This document shows positions 1 through 10,236 of a DNA stretch of 64,000 bases, piece after piece. This DNA is from Aidingimonas lacisalsi (lineage in GTDB: Bacteria; Pseudomonadota; Gammaproteobacteria; Pseudomonadales; Halomonadaceae). Under the pieces are notes generated by a model, which had not been told where the DNA came from, made no database searches, and worked only from the letters and a program-made list of their open reading frames with translations. The DNA lies in assembly GCF_008079445.1 (NCBI RefSeq), contig NZ_VRYH01000001.1, positions 505,196-569,195 on the forward strand. The letters run 5' to 3'. How positions within the stretch are numbered: the first letter of the stretch is position 1; every line of letters begins with the position of its first letter. The translations under genes were made by a program, and so were the position numbers.

Positions 1-33
1 AGTGTCCTGAGTGTAAAGAAGGTTGGTGGGCAT
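1..33 (-). CDS. mnmE: tRNA modification GTPase MnmE, N-terminal fragment
   Basis: Only the first 11 codons are in the window, reading MPTNLLYTQDT. The LYTQDT stretch resembles the start of MnmE (TrmE), the GTPase that with MnmG makes the carboxymethylaminomethyl modification of wobble uridine in tRNA. A CGGAG ribosome-binding sequence lies 5 nt upstream of the ATG at 33. The position directly downstream of yidC is the usual place for mnmE in gammaproteobacteria. The rest of the gene lies left of the window, so the call depends on 11 residues, the Shine-Dalgarno sequence and gene order. Confidence 0.6.
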   Translation of the reverse strand, partial: MPTNLLYTQDT

Positions 34-88
34 GCTGGCTCCGGTCACTGTGACTACACGGCTATTGTCCCGTTGGTCGTCCATAAAC

Positions 89-117
89 GCCAGGCCCCCG
101 CATTGCGGGGGCCTGGC
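89..117 (-). terminator. Strong GC hairpin between yidC and mnmE
   Basis: A perfect 13-bp stem (GCCAGGCCCCCGC, 89-101, against 105-117) closes a 3-nt loop. On the minus strand it lies 22 nt after the yidC stop codon, followed by GTTTATGG, only weakly T-rich. It probably terminates or attenuates yidC transcription before mnmE. Confidence 0.6.
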
Positions 118-138
118 ATCGAGAACGATCGGGTCACG

Positions 139-1854
139 CTATTTTCGCGTTTTCATTCCTTTGCCCACAGAGGGGTCGCTCTCGATGTTGCGTGTGATGA
201 TCCATTGTTGAAGGATCGATATCGTATTGTTCACGATCCAGTAAATCACCAAACCGGCCGGGAACCACAGGAAGAAGAAGGTGAATATCACCGGCAACAT
301 CTTCATGATCTTGGCCTGCATCGGATCCGGGGGTGTCGGGTTGAGCAGTTGTTGCAGGAACATCGAGGCGCCCATCAGGATCGGCAGAATGAAGAACGGA
401 TCCTTCACTGAGAGATCTTCGATCCAGAAGATGAAGGGGGCGTGGCGCAATTCCACCGATTCCAGCAACATCCAGTACAGGGCGATGAAGACCGGCATCT
501 GTACCAGAATCGGTAAACAACCACCCAACGGGTTGATTTTCTCCTTCTGGTAGAACTTCATCATTTCCTGGGACATCTTCTGGCGATCATCGCCATACTG
601 CTCTTTGAGGCGCTGCATCTCGGGGCCGAGCTTGCGCATCCGGGCCATGGACTTGTAGGCCTTGGCGGAAAGCGGGAACAGCGCCAGTTTGACCAGGATC
701 GTCAGTACGACGATCGACCAACCCCAGTTACCGAGAATTTCATGGATATGGTCGAGTAGCCAGAAGAGCGGATTGGCAAGGAACCATAGCCAACCGAAAT
801 CAACCGTGAGTTCCAGGTGCGGCGCTACTGCCTCCAACTGATCCTGGATCTTCGGTCCCATGAACAGGGTAGCGCCAAGCGTGGCTTCGCCGTCTTCCGC
901 GAGATTCTGTGTCGGGCCGGCAAATGCCGCGACATTACGACCACGTGAATCCGTCGTCCCGTAATACAGGTTCTGTTGTTCCTGGGGGGGGGCCCAAGCC
1001 GAAGCGAAGTAATGCTGGATGATGGCGACCCATCCCCCTTCGACGTCACGATTGTCGAAATTACCGGCCTGGATATCCGAAAAGTCGACCTTCTGGTAGC
1101 GGTCATCCGGCGAGGAGTAAGCGGTTCCCAGATAGGAACTCATCCCCAGGGCTGGGCCGCTGGAAGGGTCGGGACTGTTATCGCGAGCCAACTGGCCAAT
1201 GAAACGGGCCGTTACCGGCTCGTCTCCTTGATTCGCCAGGTGATAGCTGACATCGACAGCGTAATTGCCCCGTTCGAAGGTGTAGCGTTTGATCACATCG
1301 ACGCCATTGACTTCCGCCTCCAGCTCGACCCGCAATTCATCGTCACCCTCGGCTAGACGATAGTCGGTCGTTTCAGGATCGTAGGCGATGCGGCCATCGT
1401 GGCCTTCCAGTTGCAAACCGGACTTGGCGACGTAACTGCGTCGCTCGTTATCGCTGAGCAGGATAAAAGGTTGTTCGGAATCCAGTCGCTGCTTGTGCTT
1501 GGGCAGTGCGGCATACACGATGTCTCCCCCTTGGGGATCGATGCGCACATCAAGTACGTCGGTGGTAACAGCAACCAGCTTGCGACCGTTGTCCGCCGGA
1601 TCGGCGGCTTCATCGGCCATGTCACTGTCGATGTTGTCATCCCCGCTCGGTGCGGCCAAGCCTTCGCTGTCGCTGTCTCCCGAGGCGCTCTCGTCGTCGA
1701 CGCTATTGTCGTTGACGCTGGGGTCGTCGGAACTGGAAATCGCGGGAGCGTCGGTTATCGGAGGCGCTTGACCATAATCCTGATTCCACTGCACAACCAG
1801 CAGATAGGCGAGCACGGCCAATGGAATCAGTAGTAGGAGTCGTTTTACGTCCAT
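139..1854 (-). CDS. yidC: Membrane protein insertase YidC
   Basis: YidC inserts inner-membrane proteins, alone or with SecYEG. The 571-aa product starts MDVKRLLLLIPLA, an N-terminal membrane anchor. An acidic linker (about residues 30-85, rich in D, S and E) and the large periplasmic domain follow, then the conserved helical core with the cytoplasmic coil YKSMARMRKLGPEMQ and a C-terminal helix (GLVIYWIVNN). The frame is open upstream to 1941, but the ATG at 1854 gives the family's normal N-terminus. It follows rnpA by 144 bp. The acidic linker is unusually long and fits a salt-adapted periplasm (inference). No yidD gene lies between rnpA and yidC. Confidence 0.97.
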   Translation of the reverse strand: MDVKRLLLLIPLAVLAYLLVVQWNQDYGQAPPITDAPAISSSDDPSVNDNSVDDESASGDSDSEGLAAPSGDDNIDSDMADEAADPADNGRKLVAVTTDVLDVRIDPQGGDIVYAALPKHKQRLDSEQPFILLSDNERRSYVAKSGLQLEGHDGRIAYDPETTDYRLAEGDDELRVELEAEVNGVDVIKRYTFERGNYAVDVSYHLANQGDEPVTARFIGQLARDNSPDPSSGPALGMSSYLGTAYSSPDDRYQKVDFSDIQAGNFDNRDVEGGWVAIIQHYFASAWAPPQEQQNLYYGTTDSRGRNVAAFAGPTQNLAEDGEATLGATLFMGPKIQDQLEAVAPHLELTVDFGWLWFLANPLFWLLDHIHEILGNWGWSIVVLTILVKLALFPLSAKAYKSMARMRKLGPEMQRLKEQYGDDRQKMSQEMMKFYQKEKINPLGGCLPILVQMPVFIALYWMLLESVELRHAPFIFWIEDLSVKDPFFILPILMGASMFLQQLLNPTPPDPMQAKIMKMLPVIFTFFFLWFPAGLVIYWIVNNTISILQQWIITRNIESDPSVGKGMKTRK

Positions 1855-1998
1855 GAGAGTTCTGCCCGATGGAAGTGGAGGTCTGGCGACGTGTCGGCCG
1901 ACGGAGCGACCCCGTATGGCTGGCGTGCCAGCCGACGGCAATGCAGGCTGGCCATGTCGCCCGCATGGGGCTCTGGCACCTCGTCATGGACCGGTAGC

Positions 1999-2361
1999 CT
2001 ATGCATTGCGCACACTCTTCTCGAGACGCCGCCACATGCCGTGTAGTTGGCGATGCAGTGTAGCATTGTCCAGTTCGGTGATACCCCGGCGCGCCAGTAT
2101 GACGATATCGACAGCCGGCAGCCGATGCTGTTGCAGGCGAAAGGACTCGCGAGTCAAACGTTTGATGCGGTTGCGATCGACAGCCCGGCGTGCGCTTTTC
2201 TTGCTGATCACCAAGCCAAGCCTTGGATGTTCCGTACCGTTTCTGCAAGCCAGGGCCAATAACCCTTTGCCGTGCACCTTGTACGTCGCATTGTCGAAAA
2301 CGTGTCGATAGTCTCCGGCGCTGAGTAGTCGCAGGCGCCGGGGAAATTCGTTACGAGACAC
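1999..2361 (-). CDS. rnpA: Ribonuclease P protein component
   Basis: This is the 120-aa protein subunit of RNase P, which helps the catalytic RNA trim tRNA 5' leaders. The signature RAVDRNRIKRLTRESFR (about residues 58-74) is the RNR motif that contacts P RNA. The start is GTG at 2361 (MSRNEFPRRLRLL), 10 nt after the rpmH stop, so the two genes are almost certainly co-transcribed. Length and motif are normal for the family. Confidence 0.97.
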   Translation of the reverse strand: MSRNEFPRRLRLLSAGDYRHVFDNATYKVHGKGLLALACRNGTEHPRLGLVISKKSARRAVDRNRIKRLTRESFRLQQHRLPAVDIVILARRGITELDNATLHRQLHGMWRRLEKSVRNA

Positions 2362-2371
2362 GCGCTCGCCG

Positions 2372-2506
2372 TCAGGCGCTCAGATGCTTACGACCCTTGG
2401 CGCGGCGGCGCGCCAGTACGGCACGACCATTCTTGGTTGCCATGCGTGCCCGGAAGCCATGCATGCGCTTGCGCTTGAGAACGCTGGGTTGGAAGGTGCG
2501 TTTCAT
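2372..2506 (-). CDS. rpmH: 50S ribosomal protein L34
   Basis: A 44-codon basic protein beginning [18 protein letters not shown] and ending [12 protein letters not shown], essentially the bacterial L34 consensus. It is the first gene of the leftward rpmH-rnpA-yidC unit, and its promoter must lie in the 2507-2965 region that also serves dnaA. Confidence 0.98.
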   Translation of the reverse strand: MKRTFQPSVLKRKRMHGFRARMATKNGRAVLARRRAKGRKHLSA

Positions 2507-2965
2507 AATGAGTGATTCCCACGTGGTTGAATTGGTCTCAATGTCGAATCGTTCTGCCCCGACGCTTGTTCCAGAATGTCAGGGTCTTCGGATCAAGACG
2601 GGGAATTTTAGTGAATTCGCTAGTCCGGTGCAATTTTTCTGAGATTACGATTGCATCACTCTGTCACTGGCGAGCCAGACCCAAGGGCGGTGTAGTGCCG
2701 AAAGCGCCGTTCATACTAGAAGGCATTGTTATTAACATTGGGGATCAAGGTTGTGAATATTTCTAAAAAATACATAAAAATCAACCATTTGAAATATTTT
2801 ATAAACTGTGATCAATTTAGTGGACAGATCGTTGGGTAATGGAATGTGCGTGCCGAGGTAACAAACGTTTTCCACAGCACCGAGAGTGCGTCGTCGTGTG
2901 GATAACTCAGCCTCAGAAAGCTACAATGGCCGGTCTTCGTTAACGCGTTAGTGGGTGAGGTTGCG
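2507..2965. other. Candidate replication origin / dnaA control region
   Basis: This 459-bp gap separates divergent rpmH and dnaA, a common position for oriC in pseudomonads and relatives. It holds an AT-rich block (about 2750-2820), one perfect DnaA box on the minus strand (TGTGGATAA, 2897-2905), and one-mismatch boxes at 2868-2876 (TTTTCCACA), 2729-2737 (TTATTAACA) and 2752-2760 (TGTGAATAT). The arrangement, an AT-rich segment next to boxes and the dnaA gene, fits an origin, but only one box is perfect. It must also carry the rpmH and dnaA promoters. No coding sequence is evident. Confidence 0.6.
2897..2905 (-). promoter_or_regulatory. Perfect DnaA box upstream of dnaA
   Basis: TGTGGATAA is the reverse complement of the consensus TTATCCACA. 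It lies 61 bp before the dnaA start, where it could serve both origin function and dnaA autoregulation. Confidence 0.7.
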
Positions 2966-4453
2966 GTGTCGGTCGCTCTTTGGCAACAATGTCTTGATTT
3001 TCTGCAGGATGAATTGAACTCTCAGCAGTTCAATACGTGGATTCGTCCCCTGCAGGCGGAAGAAGGTGAATCCAATGAGCTTTGCCTGCTAGCCCCCAAC
3101 CGTTTCGTACGTGACTGGGTCAACGACAAGTATGCCAAGCGCATCAATGAATTGATGCGTGAGTTGGCGCCGACCAAGCCCCCGAAAGTGTCCTTGACGG
3201 TAGGCAGCCGACGTGCTGCGCCTGCTCCGCAACCCCGTGAATTGGGTAATCCGGTTTCTGCCGGCGCCTATAGCCAACCGGCGGCCCCTGCAGTGCATAC
3301 GCCACCGCGAGGCGATATCCCCGATGAACGTGAAATCGAAGCCACTGCAGACAACGATACGCCGCAGCAGGAAAATGCGGCGCGTAGCGGTAGTGGTGAG
3401 CGTCAAGTCCAGGTCGAAGGTAGTCTCAAGCACCAGAGTGGACTTAATCCCAACTTCACTTTCGAAACTTTCGTGGAAGGGAAATCCAACCAACTGGCGC
3501 GTGCAGCGTCGCGCCAGGTCTCGGAAAACCCGGGAGGAGCCTACAACCCGCTGTTCCTCTATGGTGGCGTTGGATTGGGCAAGACACACTTGATGCATGC
3601 TGTAGGAAACCAACTGGCGGTGAAGAGTGAGAAGGCCAAGGTCGTCTATCTGCATTCAGAACGCTTCGTGGCCGATATGGTCAAAGCATTGCAGCTCAAT
3701 GCAATCAATGATTTCAAACGCTTCTATCGTAGTGTCGATGCCTTGTTGATCGATGATATCCAGTTCTTTGCCGGTAAGGAGCGTTCTCAGGAGGAGTTTT
3801 TCCATACCTTCAACGCCCTGCTTGAGGGTGGCCAGCAAATGATCTTGACCTCGGATCGTTACCCCAAGGAAATCAATGGTGTAGAAGAGCGCTTGAAGTC
3901 TCGTTTTGGATGGGGGCTCACCGTCGCCATCGAGCCGCCGGAACTCGAGACGCGAGTGGCGATCTTGATGAAGAAAGCGGACCAGGCCAAGGTCGATCTA
4001 CCCCATGATGCCGCTTTCTTCATCGCCCAGAAAATTCGCTCCAATGTGCGTGAGTTGGAGGGGGCTCTCAAGAAAGTCATTGCTGACTCGCATTTCATGG
4101 GGCGGCCCATTACCCAAGATTTTATTCGAGAATCGCTCAAGGACCTGCTTGCTCTCCAGGACAAGCAGGTCGGCGTCGATAATATCCAGCGTACCGTTGC
4201 CGAATACTACAAAATCAAGCTGGCCGATCTGCTTTCCAAGCGTCGTTCACGGTCCGTTGCCAGGCCGCGTCAAGTTGCCATGGCATTGGCCAAGGAGCTG
4301 ACCAACCACAGTCTTCCCGAGATCGGCGATGCATTCGGCGGGCGCGATCATACGACTGTGCTGCATGCGTGTCGTAAGGTGCAGTCGCTTCAGGAAGACA
4401 ATGCCGACATCCGTGAGGATTACAAGAATCTGCTGCGATTGCTGACCAGCTGA
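2966..4453 (+). CDS. dnaA: Chromosomal replication initiator DnaA
   Basis: DnaA binds oriC boxes and opens the duplex. The 495-aa protein starts [18 protein letters not shown] (domain I), followed by a variable P/Q-rich domain II. The AAA+ domain has Walker [10 protein letters not shown] (about residue 200) and Walker B LLIDDIQF (about 260). The C-terminal DNA-binding domain contains [12 protein letters not shown]. The GTG at 2966 was chosen because GGTGAGG lies 5 nt upstream and it matches the family N-terminus; a GTG at 2951 in the same frame would add five residues. dnaN follows after 55 bp. Confidence 0.98.
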   Translation: MSVALWQQCLDFLQDELNSQQFNTWIRPLQAEEGESNELCLLAPNRFVRDWVNDKYAKRINELMRELAPTKPPKVSLTVGSRRAAPAPQPRELGNPVSAGAYSQPAAPAVHTPPRGDIPDEREIEATADNDTPQQENAARSGSGERQVQVEGSLKHQSGLNPNFTFETFVEGKSNQLARAASRQVSENPGGAYNPLFLYGGVGLGKTHLMHAVGNQLAVKSEKAKVVYLHSERFVADMVKALQLNAINDFKRFYRSVDALLIDDIQFFAGKERSQEEFFHTFNALLEGGQQMILTSDRYPKEINGVEERLKSRFGWGLTVAIEPPELETRVAILMKKADQAKVDLPHDAAFFIAQKIRSNVRELEGALKKVIADSHFMGRPITQDFIRESLKDLLALQDKQVGVDNIQRTVAEYYKIKLADLLSKRRSRSVARPRQVAMALAKELTNHSLPEIGDAFGGRDHTTVLHACRKVQSLQEDNADIREDYKNLLRLLTS

Positions 4454-4508
4454 TGGACAGCGGCGCGACGACGAGTCATCGAAATTCAGGACAAGAAGTG
4501 GAGTTTTC

Positions 4509-5612
4509 ATGAAATTTTCCATCTCCCGCGAAGCCCTGTTGCGGCCCTTGACGCTGGTGGCTGGTGTGGTGGAGCGACGCCAGACATTGCCAGTGCTGTC
4601 CAATGTGCTCTTACAGGTTCAGGATGACCAGTTGGCACTGACTGGTACGGACCTTGAAGTCGAACTCATTGGACGTACAGCTCCTGACCAGGTTGACGAA
4701 CCTGGATCCGCGACCGTGCCGGCTCGCAAGTTGATGGACATCTGCAAGTCGTTACCGGAACAATCGGAAATCGCTTTTGCGATAGAAGAAGGACGAGCCG
4801 TTCTACGCAGCGGGCGTTCCCGTTTTACGCTGTCGACACTTCCGGTTGCTGAATTTCCCAATATCGAGGATGGACCCGGTAATGTGGAGTTGAGCTTACC
4901 CAGAGGAACGCTGAAGCACTTGATCGATGCAACATCATTTGCCATGGCCCAACAGGATGTTCGTTATTACCTGAATGGCATGTTGCTGGAGCTGACCTCC
5001 AACTTGGTGCGTACAGTGTCTACGGATGGTCACCGTCTGGCTGTCTGCTCTCGTCCTGTCGACATCGAAGTGGAACCCACTCAGAAACTGATCGTGCCGC
5101 GCAAAGGGATTCTGGAGTTGACTCGTTTGCTCGATGATAGTGACGAATCTGTGAGCTTGACGGTGGGTGCCAGCCATGTGCGAGCTCATACCGGTGAGTT
5201 TACATTCACTTCCAAGCTGGTTGATGGCAAATTCCCGGACTATGAGCGGGTGGTACCTCGCGGTGGCGATAAGGTGCTGATTGCTGATCGTGTCGAATTG
5301 CGTCAGGTACTGTCGCGCACGTCGATTCTTTCGAATGAAAAGTATCGTGGCGTTCGTCTGCAGCTCGAAGAGGGCAATCTTCGTGTCACGGCCAATAACC
5401 CTGAACAAGAAGAGGCCGAGGAAAATGTCGCTATCGAGTATAGTGGGGAAGGCATGGAAATCGGTTTCAATGTCAGTTATCTCATTGATGTTCTGACGGT
5501 ACTGAACGAGGATCGAGTCCAGTTGACGTTAGCGGACCCCAATAGCAGTGCCTTGCTGGAAGAGCCGGGGGGCGGTGACGCCATGTATGTCGTAATGCCG
5601 ATGCGACTCTAG
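4509..5612 (+). CDS. dnaN: DNA polymerase III sliding clamp, beta subunit
   Basis: The 367-aa clamp subunit (three repeated folds; a homodimer encircles DNA and tethers polymerase III). The N-terminus MKFSISREALLRPL and the C-terminal YVVMPMRL are those of the family, and length matches the E. coli protein. It sits between dnaA and recF in the classic origin-proximal order. Confidence 0.98.
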   Translation: MKFSISREALLRPLTLVAGVVERRQTLPVLSNVLLQVQDDQLALTGTDLEVELIGRTAPDQVDEPGSATVPARKLMDICKSLPEQSEIAFAIEEGRAVLRSGRSRFTLSTLPVAEFPNIEDGPGNVELSLPRGTLKHLIDATSFAMAQQDVRYYLNGMLLELTSNLVRTVSTDGHRLAVCSRPVDIEVEPTQKLIVPRKGILELTRLLDDSDESVSLTVGASHVRAHTGEFTFTSKLVDGKFPDYERVVPRGGDKVLIADRVELRQVLSRTSILSNEKYRGVRLQLEEGNLRVTANNPEQEEAEENVAIEYSGEGMEIGFNVSYLIDVLTVLNEDRVQLTLADPNSSALLEEPGGGDAMYVVMPMRL

Positions 5613-5713
5613 TGATGCATTAGTAGCAGGCAACGTCACGATTTCTGCGTCATTGTCTCTGTCCTTGTTCTGCCTTTTGACGATGTCTCTTGAGATATCG
5701 TGGGATCTTGCGG

Positions 5714-6826
5714 ATGCCTCTTGATCGCCTTGCCTTCATGGGATTGCGGAATCTGGTTGAGACCGATTGCCAACCTGGTGCCGGTGTCAACGTGATCGTC
5801 GGTGCCAATGGGAGTGGCAAGACCAGCTTGCTTGAAGGTATCCATATACTTGGAATGGGGCGGTCATTCCGGACGCATCAACTGAAGCATACGATTGCTC
5901 ACTCCACCGATGCGATGGCTTTGCATGGTCGTCTTGTCGGCGATCCCCCTGTCCCGTTGGGTGTTCGCCGCACACGTGCATCGAATGAGCTGGAAATGCG
6001 AATGGCCGGCGAGAAGGTGTCTCGGATCTCGCGCCTTGTTGAGGCCCTACCTCTGCAGTTGATCAATCCTGATGCATTTCGTTTGCTTGAAGGCTCGCCG
6101 ACGACGCGTAGAGAGTTTCTCGATTGGGGTGTGTTTCACGTGAAACATGAGTTTCTCGCTACCTGGAGGCGAGTAAAGCGTGCGTTGAAACATCGGAATG
6201 CACTCCTCAGGCATGATAGAATGGATAAGCGTTCCTTGGACGCTTGGGATCATGAGTTAACGTACTGGAGTACGAAACTGGATGATCTGCGCGCGGAGTA
6301 TATGCAGGCATTGTCGCCAGTATTCGAAGAGACGCTGAAAGAGCTCCTTCCCCTCGAAGGATTGTCCCTGCGCTATTATCGTGGTTGGGACCGCCAACGT
6401 CCTTTGAGTGACGTGCTGAAACGGTCGCAGGATACCGACCAACAGATGGGGTTTACTCAGCAAGGACCTCAGCGAGCAGATTTGCGTATTCGTCTCGATC
6501 GACGTCCTGCAGTAGAAGTGCTATCCCGCGGGCAACAAAAGTTGGTCGTAAGTGCCTTGAAACTCGCCCAGGGACGCCTGTTGGAACAAACTACTGAACG
6601 CACCTGTGTCTATTTGATTGATGACTTACCGGCTGAACTCGACACGTATCATCGTCAGGCTTTCTGTCGATGGTTGGAAGTCATGGGGTGTCAGGTGTTC
6701 ATCACCAGTGTCGAACAGGATGCACTGAAGGGCCTTTGGCAAACAAATACGCCGGTCGCCATGTTTCACGTGAAACATGGGTGTCTGGAAGCGTCACACG
6801 GAATGCAAGACTTCATGACGGAGTAG
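5714..6826 (+). CDS. recF: Recombination mediator RecF
   Basis: An SMC-like ATPase that with RecO and RecR loads RecA at gapped DNA. The 370-aa protein has Walker A GANGSGKTS (about residues 30-38), the signature LSRGQQKLV and Walker B VYLIDDLPAELD. The ATG at 5714 gives the family start MPLDRLAFMGLRN; an upstream in-frame TTG at 5690 is less likely. Two parS palindromes are embedded in the gene, and each is read as FHVKH (residues 141-145 and 351-355). gyrB begins 3 nt after the stop, so the two are coupled. Confidence 0.96.
   Translation: MPLDRLAFMGLRNLVETDCQPGAGVNVIVGANGSGKTSLLEGIHILGMGRSFRTHQLKHTIAHSTDAMALHGRLVGDPPVPLGVRRTRASNELEMRMAGEKVSRISRLVEALPLQLINPDAFRLLEGSPTTRREFLDWGVFHVKHEFLATWRRVKRALKHRNALLRHDRMDKRSLDAWDHELTYWSTKLDDLRAEYMQALSPVFEETLKELLPLEGLSLRYYRGWDRQRPLSDVLKRSQDTDQQMGFTQQGPQRADLRIRLDRRPAVEVLSRGQQKLVVSALKLAQGRLLEQTTERTCVYLIDDLPAELDTYHRQAFCRWLEVMGCQVFITSVEQDALKGLWQTNTPVAMFHVKHGCLEASHGMQDFMTE
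6132..6147. promoter_or_regulatory. parS site 1 (ParB-binding palindrome), inside recF
   Basis: TGTTTCACGTGAAACA is a perfect 16-bp palindrome matching the bacterial parS consensus, the nucleation site for ParB in chromosome segregation. It is read in the recF frame as V-FHVKH. Confidence 0.88.
6762..6777. promoter_or_regulatory. parS site 2, inside the 3' end of recF
   Basis: TGTTTCACGTGAAACA, flanked by A and T so that the palindrome extends to 18 bp (6761-6778). In recF it encodes MFHVKH. It lies 53 bp before the gyrB start. Confidence 0.88.
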
Positions 6827-9250
<2,424 letters not shown>

Positions 9251-9285
9251 GAAGGTGTTGGTTCTCTTTATGCGTTTCACTGGAG

Positions 9286-9301
9286 TGTTTCACGTGAAAC
9301 A
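9286..9301. promoter_or_regulatory. parS site 3, downstream of gyrB
   Basis: Perfect TGTTTCACGTGAAACA in the gyrB-gmhB intergenic space, 35 bp after the gyrB stop and outside any coding sequence. Confidence 0.9.
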
Positions 9302-9343
9302 TCTTGAGAACGGGTGTTGGCACATGAGGGCTGTGTGAGTGTT

Positions 9344-9374
9344 GAAAAGGGCTGACTGATAGTCAGCCCTTTTC
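9344..9374. terminator. Bidirectional terminator between gyrB and gmhB
   Basis: A perfect 14-bp stem (GAAAAGGGCTGACT, 9344-9357, against 9361-9374) with a GAT loop. A/T tracts at both edges make it usable by rightward gyrB and leftward gmhB, whose stop codon is at 9377-9379. Confidence 0.85.
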
Positions 9375-9376
9375 AT

Positions 9377-9946
9377 TTAACAAGGCCGACACCGTTCCTC
9401 TCGAAGCAGCCAGTCGGTGAAAGCGGCAAGATCATCGAAGATCAAGGTTCGTTCCAGGCCGACTCCATGCAATTCGGTTCTGCTTCCTTTTCCCGTTCTC
9501 ACCAGTGCCAGCCGACTACCAACTGCCGCACCTGCTTCAAGATCTCGCAAGCTGTCCCCGACCATCCAACATCCTGCTATCGTCTCGAGCTTGAGTGCCG
9601 ATTGGATCCTGTACAGTAATCCCGGGAGAGGTTTTCGGCAATCACAGTCATCATCGGGTCCATGAGGACAGTAGGCGATGCAGTCTATCTTGCCTCCGGC
9701 TTGGTTGACCTGACGGTGAAGCTCCCGATTCATTTCGGCCAGTGTGTGTTCAGAATAATACCCACGAGCGATACCGGACTGATTGGTGGCAACGGCGACC
9801 ATCCAGCCTGCCTTACTCAAACGAGCGATTGCATGAATGGACTCCACGTAGGGCTCCCATTCGTTCAGTGATTTTATGTAGGCGTTAGAATCGTGATTGA
9901 TGACGCCGTCGCGGTCCAGGATGATCAACTTGGGGGGTTCTGACAT
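9377..9946 (-). CDS. gmhB: D-glycero-beta-D-manno-heptose-1,7-bisphosphate 7-phosphatase
   Basis: A 189-aa HAD-family phosphatase that makes heptose 1-phosphate for LPS inner core. Motif I is LDRDGVIN (about residues 10-17), motif II is TNQSG, and the zinc-loop cysteines and histidine appear in CPHGPDDDCDCRKP. Motif IV is VGDSLRDLEAG. It shares the heptose pathway with hldE and hldD in this window; gmhA is not seen. It is convergent with gyrB. Confidence 0.93.
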   Translation of the reverse strand: MSEPPKLIILDRDGVINHDSNAYIKSLNEWEPYVESIHAIARLSKAGWMVAVATNQSGIARGYYSEHTLAEMNRELHRQVNQAGGKIDCIAYCPHGPDDDCDCRKPLPGLLYRIQSALKLETIAGCWMVGDSLRDLEAGAAVGSRLALVRTGKGSRTELHGVGLERTLIFDDLAAFTDWLLREERCRPC

Positions 9947-10015
9947 GAAGGTGGTCGTACGCTTGGGTGTTCTGATGATGATAGCTCTGTGGAACGAAAG
10001 CTAGAGTGTAGCCGA

Positions 10016-10031
10016 TGTTCCACGTGAAACA
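10016..10031. promoter_or_regulatory. parS site 4, upstream of gmhB
   Basis: TGTTCCACGTGAAACA, identical to the Bacillus subtilis parS consensus and one base from the other four sites. It is intergenic. Confidence 0.9.
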
Positions 10032-10159
10032 CTAGGTGAAAGTGTTAAGCGGAAGCAGTCAGGATCGGGCTTCCGGAAGATATGTCGATAGTGATGCGAA
10101 CGCTTGGAAATACTCGTTGACTGGTGTTGGATGGCAAAGAATCCAACCCATGCGTGCTG

Positions 10160-10175
10160 TGTTTCACGTGAAACA
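10160..10175. promoter_or_regulatory. parS site 5, between gmhB and glyS
   Basis: Perfect TGTTTCACGTGAAACA just beyond the glyS terminator. It is the last of five sites found; none was noticed to its right in the window. Confidence 0.9.
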
Positions 10176-10183
10176 TTCCGGGA

Positions 10184-10211
10184 CAAAAAAGCCGGCGGAT
10201 GTGCGCCGGCT
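10184..10211 (-). terminator. Rho-independent terminator of glyQ-glyS
   Basis: On the minus strand AGCCGGCG pairs with CGCCGGCT around a 6-nt loop and is followed by TTTTTTGTCC, a classic stem plus U-tract located 26 nt after the glyS stop. Confidence 0.9.
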
Positions 10212-10236
10212 ATAAGGTGCCTGGGAGGTGGTCGCA

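Larger units (their letters stand above)
9947..10236. other. Intergenic region with two parS sites and the glyS terminator
   Basis: This 290-bp space between leftward glyS and leftward gmhB holds parS 4 and 5 and the glyS terminator. The gmhB promoter must also lie here. No convincing reading frame is present. Confidence 0.7.

Noticed and set aside
1845-2066. 73-codon leftward frame between rnpA and yidC as a yidD candidate
   Set aside because: It lacks the Cys-rich YidD motif and overlaps both rnpA and the yidC start; composition looks non-coding.
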